A DNA stretch of 64,000 bases from Colocasia esculenta (taxonomy: Eukaryota > Streptophyta > Magnoliopsida > Alismatales > Araceae). The DNA lies in assembly GCA_014218235.1 (NCBI GenBank), contig CM024759.1:78761079-78825078 (forward strand). The letters are read 5' to 3'. Numbering within the stretch: position 1 is the first letter of the stretch; each line of letters opens with the position of its first letter. The notes beneath the pieces are model-generated. The model did not search any database. It was not told the DNA's origin and worked only from the letters and a program-made list of their open reading frames with translations. The translations under genes were made by a program, and so were the position numbers. Positions 45,552-57,739 of the stretch are shown piece after piece.

Positions 45552-46234
45552 AAAAGGGAAAACCTGAAGCCAAACCAGAAAAGGAACCTCCTACTGTTTA
45601 AACATAGATTCACTGTCATGGGGGCTTCTGCAAACTATGGTTGCCTTTCCCGTCTCTTGTCTTCCTCACAGATTTCTTAAAGTTGCCAAGGTGCTGTATG
45701 AGAACAGTCTATAGAGAAGTTTGCTATCTTGGCTTGTGTCGCTAACCAATTTGCAGCACTCTGTCCAAATCCTTTTATGCGTGTAGCCTTGAACTGTTTC
45801 CTTCTACTTAGAGCATTTCCACAGCGGCAGATTGAGGCTGCAGGATGCTTTCTGTGAGAGCGCTGTTTGTCTCCTTCTAACCATGTTCCCTCAAGTTTTG
45901 TGGGTTCAAATACTCTATTAGTTGCAGTCCTTCCCAAGCTGCACCTCAGCTACCAGTGGCGTTTCATCACCTAGATATGACACTCACGCCGAGATGACGT
46001 TCCCCCGTTCATGCATGTGTTGTCTTCTGTCTCTGGACTAGCACCACCAAGGTTTATTTTTTTCCCATCCTTTCTCTGTTGTTTTTTTCGCCGGGCTGCT
46101 AGCCTGCTATAGAATTCTTTTTGAGATTTGTGCTGAAAACCTACCTGCTATACAGATCTTTTTCTTCTTGGCCCTCTCTACCCAGTTAGTTTTTACAAGG
46201 ACAACATACCACATGCTTTGATCTTGTTACTGTT

Positions 46235-47060
46235 TGTAACGGGGGTAGACTCGAGGCGAGGAGGCTAAGGAAAAATGTGTTGACAATCTGCCGAGCTCTG
46301 ACCTACGAGACCACCAAGAGACCCCTATGGACAGACATTTCGACGTTCAAGTCATTACTGAAAGTCAGGTTCTCGAGAAGACTCAGATTACGTACCTCTG
46401 CGTGTGGAGTGTCCTGTCTCTTTTATAAGAGTAGGCTATCCAAGGTGTAACTATTGGGCGAGCCCATGATTCTTGCGCCACATCGCCGTAACTATCGTCT
46501 GGTCGTCATCGTAACCGTCATGCAAGATCATACATATTGTGGTCTTAATGGCAGACGTTACCAGGTGCACGATCCACAAATATTACATCAGTAGTTAATG
46601 TCTCAGTCGTTACGTGCCAGTGACGGATCCTCTCAACAGTCAGTGGGGTCACGTGACCCCACTGACTTGGAAGGGAGTCTTAAAGAGTTCTTTTTTTTTG
46701 TTTATATAGGTCAAAATTTTATGTAAGATTATATAAGATGACCCCACTGAATTTAAGGGTGACCCCCGTAGATTCAAATGACCCCACTAAATTAATTTTT
46801 AAGATCCGCCACTGTTACGTGCCCATTCTCGGAAATTCCGTAGACATGTCGTGTTGCAAGTCCGTTAGGGCCGAGCTAGGTAAGCTTCATCCTTGACCGA
46901 GCTGCTATTGTCGGCCCAAGAGCGTAAAAAGGTCGGTCTAACCGACCTGAGTCGTTGGCCTAGACGTCGCCGTAATATTTGGTCCAAGCCACTTCAAGTT
47001 GTTGGCTCAGGTTCCTGGGAGGTCAGCCGATCCGAAGCTCCAGCCGACCTGTGAGAGTTC
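46235..47060 (-). mobile_element. Probable solo LTR nested in the LINE
   Basis: The segment splits the LINE and begins TGTAACGGGGGTAGACTCGA on the plus strand, ending near CTCCCCA, giving TG...CA borders. A TATA-like CTTATAAAAG reads on the minus strand (46415-46424). No internal coding region is present, and no convincing target duplication was found, so the right border is approximate. A hAT MITE has inserted inside it. Confidence 0.5.
46618..46814. mobile_element. hAT-type MITE with perfect 8-bp target duplication and internal palindrome
   Basis: Flanked by TTACGTGC at 46610-46617 and 46815-46822. Terminal inverted repeats are CAGTGACGGATC and CAGTGGCGGATC; CAGTGGCGGA-type ends are common in plant hAT elements. 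Internally a 30-bp perfect palindrome (46638-46667) is centred on CACGTG, and TGACCCCACT recurs three more times in similar form. Confidence 0.88.
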
Positions 47061-47560
47061 TCCCCATGTCAGACCTTATGCCCAGATTAAATTGATTTAC
47101 ATCTGACGGGGGTGTCTGCCAACCCAGGTGCAGAGTTATTTCTTTCCAAATTTCTGCGGCCTCTGGGCATAACATCAAGTCATGTGATATGTTTTCCTCA
47201 GCTACTCCACAGATTGGGCAAGGAGAGTTTTCTCTGACGTTGCATTTGTGCAGGTAGGAGGTTGTGGGGATTAATTATGACCTTCCACAGGGAAATTCTG
47301 ATTCTCATTAGAGCAGGCCATCTCCAAATTAATTACCCTGCATCTATCATCTTCAGATTTATCCCATTTTTTGCTTTGTTCACTGGTCCCCTTATAAGCC
47401 ACCTATGTATATCAACCTCCTCCGTTCAAGTCCAGACTCCATACTCTTCGATCAGGTGCTCTTTCTTTCATGGTTCTACTTGGAACTGAAAGGCATCTTC
47501 TATGGTAACTCCCTCTCACCTATGCAAGCAGACTTCTCTTTACCGGGAGGTTGTGATAAA

Positions 47561-48790
47561 TGGACAAAAGATTGAAGAAACTTTTGATGAGTAATACTTA
47601 CCATTTAGGATGTGAAGTTATAGTTCCCGTCTTGGACACGGGATTAGCCCGCACTAGTGGTGTGTGGATTCCACTATCTTTTTTTTTTTCTTTTCTTATA
47701 TAATTTTTTTTCTTAATATAAAAAAATATTTGTCATCTTTAACTAATGATTTGTCACTCTCTTTACTAATGGCAAATAATTACTTAAGAGTGATGAATAA
47801 CTTCAACCCTATTGTCACTATTGAAGTTATTTGTCACCATAAATATTTGTCACTTTAATACCAAAGATGACCAACAACTTAAGATGACCGACAAGATCGA
47901 TTGAAAACTCATGTGCTTCTCTCCGAATACAAATGTTTGTTACTATACATCCAAAAGGGTATGTATTTCATTTATTTAGCTACCATATGCTCGCTTACTT
48001 AAATATCTAATTCTTTCTAATGTTTAATGTGTATGATCTTAGACTAATCTACACCACATGCTTTACTCTATATGTGCAAATTATAACTAGTAATGGTCAA
48101 ACCCATGATTGCATTTGTACACTAGTTGTGTCAAAAAAGGAATTTGTACCCTAGGATATAAGGTTTTTTAGTCAATTAAATGAACTCAAGTTCATATTTT
48201 CGTCATTAAGAACAAATCATCCTTACAAACCAAAAAAAAAAAAGAAAAAAATCACTTTATTTCGGGCATCGGAAGATATTTGGTTACTTAACCACACATT
48301 TTTATCAAGTTAATTGTGCCTCGTTACACACAAGCCAATAATACCCAATCGTTAATTCATTGAGAACAATGTGGTGAAGCCAGTTGAGAAGGTGAGCACA
48401 GGGGAACCTGAGCCAATGGAGAAGATGTTCTCACAATACCCGCATTCATCGATAATTTTTATTTTTTTGAGAAATATTTACTACATGGCTAGTCTATTTA
48501 TTACTCGGTGATAGATAAGTTCAAACATTTTCTTCTCAAAAACTGTCATACATCTCTTCCACTATAAACTGACAACGCAGATCCCACACCACAGAGTTGA
48601 CCGCGGACGGTGGAAAGGGACAACTGCACCGTGTTTAGAAGTTGAGAAGGGAATGCAGTCCCCCCCCCCCGCCCAGCTGACTTTTAGATGCCAGCTCAAG
48701 TTTGCAATTCTGCACCCAATAATAGAGCTATCTGTCCATGAAATACTTCTTTGTCATCGTACATGTCATTCTTATCCCCGTAGTTCGATC
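47561..48790. other. AT-rich spacer
   Basis: No supportable gene. The words TTTGTCACT and GTCAC recur at 47730-47850. A C-run lies at 48661-48670. Confidence 0.4.
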
Positions 48791-48800
48791 TTGAGAATAA

Positions 48801-48982
48801 GAGAAAGGTTTTCTGTATTTGTGAAAGTGCAGAAATATTTAGTCATCCTGTATTTTTCTCCTCTCATTGGTGAGAATGAAACTGCCACATAGATATCTCT
48901 CATCTTTTCCACCAATGAGAGGGGAGAAGTGTAGGATGACTAGGTATTTCTGCATTTTCACAAGTGCAGAAAATCTTTCTCT
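48801..48982. mobile_element. hAT-type MITE 1 (full-length copy at the array edge)
   Basis: Left GAGAAAGGTTTTCTGTATTT and right (reverse complement) AGAGAAAGATTTTCTGCACT are inverted and continue with GTGAAAGTGCAGAAATA and AGTCATCCT, about 75 bp in all. The flanks GAGAATAA and AAGAATAA agree at 7 of 8 positions. Copies in later array units lack the first 30 bp or so of the left end. Confidence 0.75.
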
Positions 48983-51900
48983 AAGAATAAATAACTGTCA
49001 TGAGATAGGCCGGCATCAAAACCTATGTGTGCCTTTCAAGATTGGGAGCACCATCTTTTCACTAGGAGAATAATTTAGTACACTTAAGTTGTACACTTTT
49101 CACTTGTATTTCTTTCATTTCATTGGATAGTTGTATTATGCCATTTTTCTACTGGCCAATGAGAGGAGAGAAATATAAGTAAAAAATACACAACTCAAGT
49201 GCACTGAATTCTTCTCTTCCACTAGGCACAACACTAACGGGCATGCGAGGAAGACCATGAAATGCCTTCCAACATCATAAAAGGAGGGAACTGAGGGGTT
49301 TGGGCAGCGGATTAGTCATTAGATACAATCAAGGTTGGCTTGATCGAATTGAGAATCGAATAAGAAATCAGACTCGATATCAATTATGTAATATATATAT
49401 ATATATGATAAATATTTTGGTGAAACATTTTATTTATCTAAATATTTTAAGTAAATAAAATTACAAATATATGTCAATAAGAGAGTGAGAACGTTTAGAG
49501 AATTATATATTATATATATATAAAACTAGTTTTATCAAAATTTTAAATTTAATATTCTATGTAATTTGTTTAAATTATATAAGTTTTAATTAGATAAATT
49601 ATGTAATATATATATATATATATGATAATATTTTGGTGAAACATTTTATTTATCTAAATATTTTAAGTAAATAAAATTACAAATATATGTCAATAAGAGA
49701 GTGAGAACGTTTAGAGAAATTATATATATATATATATAACTAGTTTTATCAAAATTTTAAATTTAATATTCTATGTAATTTGTTTAAATTATATAAGTTT
49801 TAATTAGATTAAATTATGAGAAATTAAAAAATTGATATTTTGATGAAATAAATAAAATTACGATTTTTTTAGATAAGAGAGTTAATTTTTTTATTGATAA
49901 AAGTATATTTTTAAAATATTTTTATTAGATTCAAATAAAAGATAAATTTTTATTTACATATAATATCTTAAATAAATAAAATTATAAATATACAATTTAC
50001 TTGAGTGATGTTCAGATAAATAAGATGTTACACATATTACATATATGAAGAGAATCAGACGAATCAAACAAATCAGGAATCAATCGACAAACCATGGACA
50101 CAATACGCCTGCACAACAACATGACATTTCTCGGATTCTTTCATACTGAAATATCTAGTCATCCTGCACTTTTCTCCTCTCATTGTTGAGAATGAAGCTG
50201 CCACATAGACCTCTCTCATCTTTTCCACCAATGGGAGGGGAGAAGTGCAGGATCACTAGGTATTTCTGCACTTTCACAAGTGCAGAAATATTTCTCTAAG
50301 AATAAATAGTTGTCATGAGGTAGGTCGGCATCAAAACCTATGTGCGGCACTTTCAGATTGGGAGCACCATCTTTTCACTAGGAGAATAATTTAGCACACT
50401 TAAGTTGTACACTTTTCACTTGTATTTCTCACATTTTATTGGATGAGTGTATTATGCCATTTTTCTATTGGCCAATGAGAGGAGAGAAGTACAAGTAAAA
50501 AGTACACAACTCAAGTGCACTAAATTCTTCTCTTCCACTAGGCACAACACTAATCAGCATGCGAGGAAGACCATGAAATGCCTTCCAACATCATAAAAGA
50601 GGGAACTGAGGGGTTTGGGCAGCGGATTAGTCATCAGATACAATCAAGGTTGGCTCGATCAAATTGAGAATCGAATAAGAAATCAGACTCGATATCAATT
50701 ATGTATATATATATATATATGATAAATATTTTGGTGAAATATTTTATTTATCTAAATATTTTAAGTAAATAAAATTACAATATATGTCAATAAGAGAGTG
50801 AGAACGTTTAGAGAAATTATATATATATATATATAAAACTAGTTTTATCAAAATTTTAAATTTATATTCTATGTAATTTGTTTAAATTATATAAGTTTTA
50901 ATTAGATTAAATTATGTAATATATATATATATATGATAAATATTTTGGTGAAACATTTTATTTATCTAAATATTTTAAGTAAATAAAATTACAAATATAT
51001 GTCAATAAGAGAGTGAGAACGTTTAGAGAAATTAATTATATATATATATATAACTAGTTTTATCAAAATTTTAAATTTAATATTCTATGTAATTTGTTTA
51101 AATTATATAAGTTTTAATTAGATTAAATTATGAGAAATTAAAAAATTGATATTTTGATGAAATAAATAAAATTACGATTTTTTTAGATAAGAGAGTTAAT
51201 TTTTTTATTGATAAAAGTATAATTTTTTAAATATTTTTATTAGATTCAAATAAAAGATAAATTTTTATTTACATATAATATCTTAAATAAATAAAATTAT
51301 AAATATACAAATTTACTTGAGTGATGTTCAGATAAATAAGATGTTACACATATTACATATATGAGAGAATCAGACGAATCAAACAAATCAGGAATCAATC
51401 GACAAACCATGGACACAATACGCCTGCACAACAACATGACATTTCTCGGATTCTTTCATACTGAAATATCTAGTCATCCTGCACTTTTCTCCTCTCATTG
51501 TTGAGAATGAAGCTGCCACATAGACCTCTCTCATCTTTTCCACCAATGGGAAGGGAGAAGTGCAGGATCACTAGGTATTTCTGCACTTTCACAAGTGCAG
51601 AAATATTTCTCTAAGAATAAATAGTTGTCATGAGGTAGGTCGGCATCAAAACCTATGTGCGGCACTTTCAAGATTGGGAGCACCATCTTTTCACTAGGAG
51701 AATAATTTAGCACACTTAAGTTGTACACTTTTCACTTGTATTTCTCACATTTTATTGGATGAGTGTATTATGCCATTTTTCTATTGGCCAATGAGAGGAG
51801 AGAAGTATAAGTAAAAAGTACACAACTCAAGTGCACTAAATTCTTCTCTTCCACTAGGCACAACACTAATCAGCATGCGAGGAAGACCATGAAATGCCTT

Positions 51901-53650
51901 CCAACATCATAAAAGGAGGGAACTGAGGGGTTTGGGCAGCGGATTAGTCATCAGATACAATCAAGGTTGGCTCGATCAAATTGAGAATCGAATAAGAAAT
52001 CAGACTCGATATCAATTATGTAATATATATATATATATGATAAATATTTTGGTGAAATATTTTATTTATCTAAATATTTTAAGTAAATAAAATTACAAAT
52101 ATATGTCAATAAGAGAGTGAGAACGTTTAGAGAAATTATATATATATATATATTTAACTAGTTTTATCAAAATTTTAAATTTATATTCTATGTAATTTGT
52201 TTAATTATATAAGTTTTAATTAGATTAAATTATGAGAAATTTAAAAATTGATATTTTGATGAATAAATAAAATTACGATTTTTTAGATAAGTGAGTTAAT
52301 TTTTTTATTGATAAAAATATAATTTTTTAAATATTTTTATTAGATTCAAATAAAAGATAAATTTTTATTTACATATAATATCTTAAATAAATAAAATTAT
52401 AAATATACAAATTTACTTGAGTGATGTTCAGATAAATAAGATGTTACACATATTACATATATGAAGAAAATCAGACGAATCAAACAAATTAGGAATCAAT
52501 CGACAAACCATGGACACAATACGCCTGCACAGCAACATGACATTTCTCGGATTCTTTCATACTGAAATATCTAGTCATCCTGCACTTTTCTCCTCTCATT
52601 GTTGAGAATGAAGCTGCCACATAGACATCTCTCATCTTTTCCACCAATGGGAGGGGAGAAGTGCAGGATGACTAGGTATTTCTGCACTTTCACAAGTGCA
52701 AAAATATGTCTCTAAGAATAAATAGTTGTCATGAGGTAGGTCGGCATCAAAACCTATGTGCGGCACTTTCAAGATTGGGAGCACCATCTTTTCACTAGGA
52801 GAATAATTTAGCACACGTAAGTTGTACACTTTTCACTTGTATTTCTCACATTTTATTGGATGGATGTATTATGCCATTTTTCTATTGGCCAATGAGAGGA
52901 GAGAAGTACAAGTAAAAAGTACACAACTCAAGTGCACTAAATTCTTCTCTTCCACTAGGCACAACACTAATTACAATGCGAGGAAGACCATGAAATGCCT
53001 TCCAACATCATAAAAGGAGGGAACTGAGGGGTTTGGGCAGATTAGTCATCAAATACAATCAAGGTTGGCTCGATCAAATTGAGAATCGAATAAGAAAGTA
53101 GACTCGATATCAATTATGTAATATATATATATATATGATAAATATTTTGGTGAAACATTTTATTTATCTAAATATTTTAAGTAAATAAAATTACAAATAT
53201 ATGTCAATAAGAGAGTGAGAACGTTTAGAGAAATTATATATATATATTTAACTAGTTTTATCAAAATTTTAATTTAATATTCTATGTAATTTGTTTAAAT
53301 TATAAAAGTTTTAATTAGATTAAATTATGAGAAATTTAAAAATTGATATTTTGATGAAATAAATAAAATTACAATTTTTTTAGATAAGAGAGTTAATTTT
53401 TTTATTGATAAAAATATAATTTTTAATATTTTTATTAGATTCAAATAAAAGATAAATTTTTATTTACATATAATATCTTAAGTAAATAAAATTATAAATA
53501 TAAAAATTTGCTTGAGTGATGTTCAGATAAATAAGATGTTACACATATTACATATATGAAGAGAATCAGACGAATCAAACAAATCAGGAATCAATCGACA
53601 AACCATGGACACAATACGCCTGCACAGCAACATGACATTTCTCGGATTCT
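48832..53650. repeat. Four-unit tandem array carrying MITEs
   Basis: Units start at about 48832, 50141, 51456 and 52557 (lengths about 1309, 1315, 1101 and 1094 bp). Each contains MITE 1 (left-truncated in units 2-4), MITE 2, the block GGTTTGGGCAG...CAATCAAGGTTGGCT, and an AT-rich block with (TA)n runs. In units 1 and 2 an AT-rich segment of about 215 bp is itself duplicated in tandem; units 3 and 4 have it once. The array ends about 270 bp past the transketolase stop codon. The short frames in units 3 and 4 lie across MITE 1/2 sequence and are not genes. Confidence 0.93.
49066..49217. mobile_element. hAT-type MITE 2 (repeated in every array unit)
   Basis: Left GAGAATAATTTAGTACACTT and right (reverse complement) AGAGAAGAATTCAGTGCACT are inverted and continue with AGTTGTACAC and CACTTGTATTTCT. 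The flanks TTCACTAG and TCCACTAG match at 7 of 8 positions. Homologous copies occur in the following three array units. Confidence 0.75.
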
Positions 53651-53921
53651 TTCTTTGAAATGATAGTTCAAATTTCATACTGAAAACATGAAAGGGGAAT
53701 ACAGACTCATTATCTTACTAGCTCATCATCTCGACTAACCCGGGCACAGGAAGAAAGGTTCAAAACCACATTATAGAGAGGAAGAAAAGTGAAGAATGGC
53801 TTTATTACAAGTCCAACAGTGGACTTGAATCACTTGGAACGCTTTGGGCAAAGAATAGCAGTGACCCAGAACGTGAAATGGCCTTCTCAAAGGTCCAGTG
53901 GAATCCCAAAGCAAGCAGAAG
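53651..53921 (-). other. 3' UTR region of transketolase
   Basis: Unique sequence between the tandem array and the stop codon. This likely 3' UTR appears unaffected by the array. Confidence 0.5.
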
Positions 53922-56900
53922 TTAAAGTGAGTTGGCTGTTGCAATAACATTATCAGCGGTGATGCCAAACTCTTTGTATATTCTTCCTGCAGGAGCACTG
54001 GCTCCAAACCGATCAATCCCAATGGCCTTGCCCTTGCTCCCAACATACTTCTGCCACCCAAGTGTTGCCCCCACTTCGATGCTGACCCTGGCAGTGACGG
54101 CAGTAGGGAGGACACTTTCCTTGTACTCGTCCGACTGCTCGTCAAACAGCTCCCAGCAAACTAAGGACACAACGCGAACCTTCTTCCCTGATTTCCTCAA
54201 CTCATCTGCAGCCTTTGCTGCAATTTCCAGCTCCGAACCAGTGCCAATAACGATAAGGTCTGGTTTGTTGTCTGTGGAATTGTCTGAAATTATGTATCCT
54301 CCTTTCTCAACACCTTCAATAGACGTTCCCGGAAGTTGAGGAAGCTTCTGCCGGGAGAGGGCAAGGACAGATGGCCTCTTCCTGTTGAGGACGGCGACCT
54401 TGTATGCACCAGCAGTCTCAGTGCCATCTGCAGGCCGAAGCATCAATATGTTGGGCATGGCTCGGAAGCTCACCAAGTGTTCAATGGGTTGATGTGTTGG
54501 CCCATCTTCTCCCAGTCCAATGGAATCATGGGTCATCACATAGATAACTCCGGCTTCACACAAGGCAGAGATCCTCATGGCAGCTCTCATGTAGTCGGTG
54601 AAAACAAAGAAAGTAGCACAGTATGGGATGAGTCCTGGGCTGTGGAGGGCAATGCCATTGCAGATTGCACCCATTCCATGCTCCCTGACACCAAACCTGA
54701 CATTTCGTTCTTCAGGTGTGTCCTTCTGGAAGTCACCATATGTCTTTAGCAATGTCATGTTGGAAGATGCCAGATCAGCACTGCCACCAAGAAGCCCTGG
54801 AACCACTTTAGCAAGTGCATTAAGGCACTGTTGAGATAGGTTCCTGGTAGCATCAGCTGGACTCTCAGGGGTGTAGGCCTGCATAACAAGCAGATCTCAG
54901 TGATGAATATACAAAGGAGACCACAATAATAAACAAGCAAAAGACAAATTTAAATCTGCTCACCGGGAGAGACTTCTCCCATCCTGCAGGCAATTCCCCA
55001 GTGATTATTTCCTTCAGAATTTCAGCATCCTCCTTGTACTTCTTCTCATACTCTGCAAACTTTGCATTCCACTCAGCCTCAAGAGCAGCTCCTTCTGGGG
55101 TGTGGCGACTCCAATGGCTACAATGATGAAGCAACTGTACTCATTACCAAGTGGAATCCAGCATGAAACTCAACCAGACGAGAAAATAGAGCATCCACAA
55201 AATCATACCTCTTGACATCATCGGGCACATGGAAAGGTTCATGAGACCATGCAAGGTTCTGCCGAGTCGCATCAACCTCCTTAGCACCCAATGCACTTCC
55301 ATGTACGGCATAGGAGTTTGCCTTGTTGGGTGATCCATAACCAATGGTAGTAGTTACCTACATATAACACAATGGTAATGAAATTCTGCCTTGGTTGATG
55401 GCCGTCTAAAATCCATGAGAAAGAACAGACCTTTATCAGTGTTGGTTTGTCTTTGACAGCCTTTGCTTCCTTGATTGCAGCACGAATTTCATCGTAGCCA
55501 GTGTTCCCATTCTTCACCCAGATAGTGTGCCAGCCAAGGGCCTCAAAACGAGCACTGACGTCCTCAGTGAATGCAATTTCAGTGTTGCCATCAATTGAGA
55601 TGTGGTTGTCGTCATAGAAAGCAATCAACTTCCCGAGACCCCAATGCCCAGCAAGAGAACAAGCTTCATTTGATATGCCTTCCATCTGGCAACCATCTCC
55701 AAGTACAACATACCTAATAAACATGTGGATACATTGAAGTTAATGATGTATCTGGAGTTGAATATAACACAGATAAACCACCATCAGTTGTGGTGAAAAG
55801 AGAAAGAAGGTATTTACGTGTAATGGTCAACAATCTCATTGTCAGGCTTGTTGAAACGAGCAGCTAGATGCTTCTCAGCAAGTGCTAATCCAACAGCATT
55901 TGCAACACCCTGACCCAGAGGACCTATGCAACAGCCAGAATTCATAAATATAAAGAGACAGACAAACTATAAGAGGATTCCATGGGTTAATTCCAGAAAC
56001 AGACCAGTAGTAACTTCAATGCCAGGAGTCTCAAAATTCTCAGGGTGGCCTGGAGTTTTGCTTCCCCACTGACGGAAACCTTTCAGATCTTCTTCCTGGT
56101 GATGAATTTCAGAAGACAGGAGGTTAGTGATCAAAAGAGAAACAGGACCACTGAACATAGCCAATTCAAAAGACAAAGGACGCGAACAAGGAGTAAAGAA
56201 GTACTAAATTAAGTCGGTACCCGTTTAACAAAGAACATTCCATCACATGTTTTCTGATCATGCTACATACACAGACCCTGTTCTGTCAAAATTGGTTGAT
56301 GGCCTCTAAAGTCTAAAGTGAAATTAGGTACACCAGTGTACTTTAAACACGCACAACTCACGGACACCAGCTTCGCCTCCAAGTTAGACAAATTAGGATC
56401 CAAACTAACATCACCTAACACCAAAGAAGCATCAGCTAACCATCACCTAACACCAAAGAAGCGTATCTCTCTCTCTCTCTCTAACATCACCTAACACCAA
56501 AGAAGCATCTCTCTCTTACTTTACAATGAGACCAAATATATAGGGAACCCAACTGTATATGGCGGATTTCTGCATACAACTTCGAGATCCCCGCACAACT
56601 TGACTGTACAAAGACTTCAAATCGAACCTTGTCACCAACCCAGCTCAAAAATCTGATGTACGGTTACATGGTAATGTAAAAATTCTGAACCCGGCACAGA
56701 TTTCAAAGTGATCCCATCACTCGTAAGTAGTAACAGAAGATTTAAGAGCAAACTCGGACTTAACCGAATAGTAATAATCATGTAATAAAAGAAGCAGAAG
56801 ATCAGATCCAGAGCTTGCAAGCGCACGCAAGAGGGCAGCGAGATCCAAGCTCACCTTGACGCTGTCATAGCCGGCAAGGTGGAGGAGGGCGTACTGGAGC

Positions 56901-57364
56901 ATGCACCCGTGGCCGGCGGAGAGCACGAACCTGTCACGGTTGAACCAGTAGGGATTCTTGGGGTTGTACCGCATCACTTCGTCATAGAGAATATGCCCCA
57001 TCGGAGCGCACCCCATTGGCAGCCCGGGGTGCCCGGAGTTGGCCTTCTCCACGGCATCGACGGCCAGGAACCTGATGGTGTTCACGGACTTCTCCACCAG
57101 CGCCGCCGTCGCCGCCGTCCCCTCCAGTGTCTCCACAGCGGCCGCCCGCACCTGCGCGCCCCATCCCGACCGCCTCCCCCTCCTGGGCGAGGCGGCAGGA
57201 GCGACGGCCGCCGGCGACGACCTGAGACCTCCGCCGCCGATCCAGCCGAGGCGGAAGCCCGCGGGGAGGGCGACGCGGTCGGGCTGACCCACGGCGGGGT
57301 GGCCGGCGGCAGCGAGCGCGCGGGAGACGACGGCCTGAGCGGAAAGGGAGGCGGAGGCGGCCAT
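53922..57364 (-). CDS. TKL1: Transketolase, chloroplast form, seven exons
   Basis: Minus-strand exons 57364-56855, 56095-56005, 55923-55818, 55713-55431, 55357-55209, 55117-54964 and 54878-53922 join in phase at GT...AG borders to 749 residues, the usual length for the plastid enzyme. Residues 1 to about 75 form an Ala/Arg/Ser-rich transit peptide. The thiamine-diphosphate site shows GHPGLPMG (111-118) and VLGDGCQMEGISNEA followed by FYDDNHISIDG. The pyrimidine domain has RFGVREHGMGAICNG and DGPTHQPIEHL. The C-terminal domain ends in SAPAGRIYKEFGITADNVI. It transfers two-carbon units between sugar phosphates in the Calvin cycle and oxidative pentose phosphate pathway in the stroma. No break is seen, so the gene looks intact. 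The TKL1 name follows the plant plastid isoform; paralogy cannot be judged here. Confidence 0.97.
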
Positions 57365-57672
57365 GGCTGGGGAGCTCGCGCGTTGGCTGGCGTGCAGGGT
57401 GCTTCCTCCCTCTTCCGCACCTGCTCGCCCGTCGCCGGCGGTGGTATTTGGTGCGTAGTGGAGGTGGGTTGGTATGGAGGAGACCTCGAGGTTTTAACGC
57501 GGGGGTCCGGCCCCCGCGGACCACCTTTCTACGTTAACTGAAGAGGCGGGAGGGGCGACGCCGACCGTTGGATGGAGGCCGTACGAATCGGGACCGTCCA
57601 ATGGGGGTAGGCATGGTTGCTCGTTCATTTGTTGTGGACTCATGCAATGCTGTTGATGACTTCACCGTTTGC

Positions 57673-57678
57673 CACGTG
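57673..57678 (-). promoter_or_regulatory. G-box upstream of transketolase
   Basis: GCCACGTGGGCC contains a perfect CACGTG G-box about 310 bp upstream of the start codon, with two CCAAT words nearby (57598 and 57682). G-boxes are common in light-regulated photosynthesis genes; use here is inference. Confidence 0.45.
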
Positions 57679-57739
57679 GGCCAATGGGAGAGGTGGGTCC
57701 CTAAAGTTCGCCGTTCTATTCCGTTCCGTTCTTTGCTGT

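Larger units (their letters stand above)
45677..47560 (-). mobile_element. Decayed LINE (zf-RVT and RNase H remnants), interrupted by an LTR-like insertion
   Basis: On the minus strand, 47330-47045 reads IRISLWKVIINPHNLLP, then CPICGVAEENISHDLMLCPE and IWKEITLHLGWQ, a zf-RVT region. After the insertion at 46235-47060, the segment to 45677 shows an EGDKQ motif and, near the end, GFGQSAANWLATQAKIANFS, the typical tail of a LINE RNase H domain. Stops and shifts are frequent. The RT core is not visible upstream, so it is 5' truncated. It is on the opposite strand from the LINE at 1935-3590. Confidence 0.65.

Noticed and set aside
51531..52829. Pair of similar 65-codon minus-strand frames
   Set aside because: They are the same segment of two tandem-array units crossing MITE sequence; similarity reflects DNA duplication, not coding constraint.
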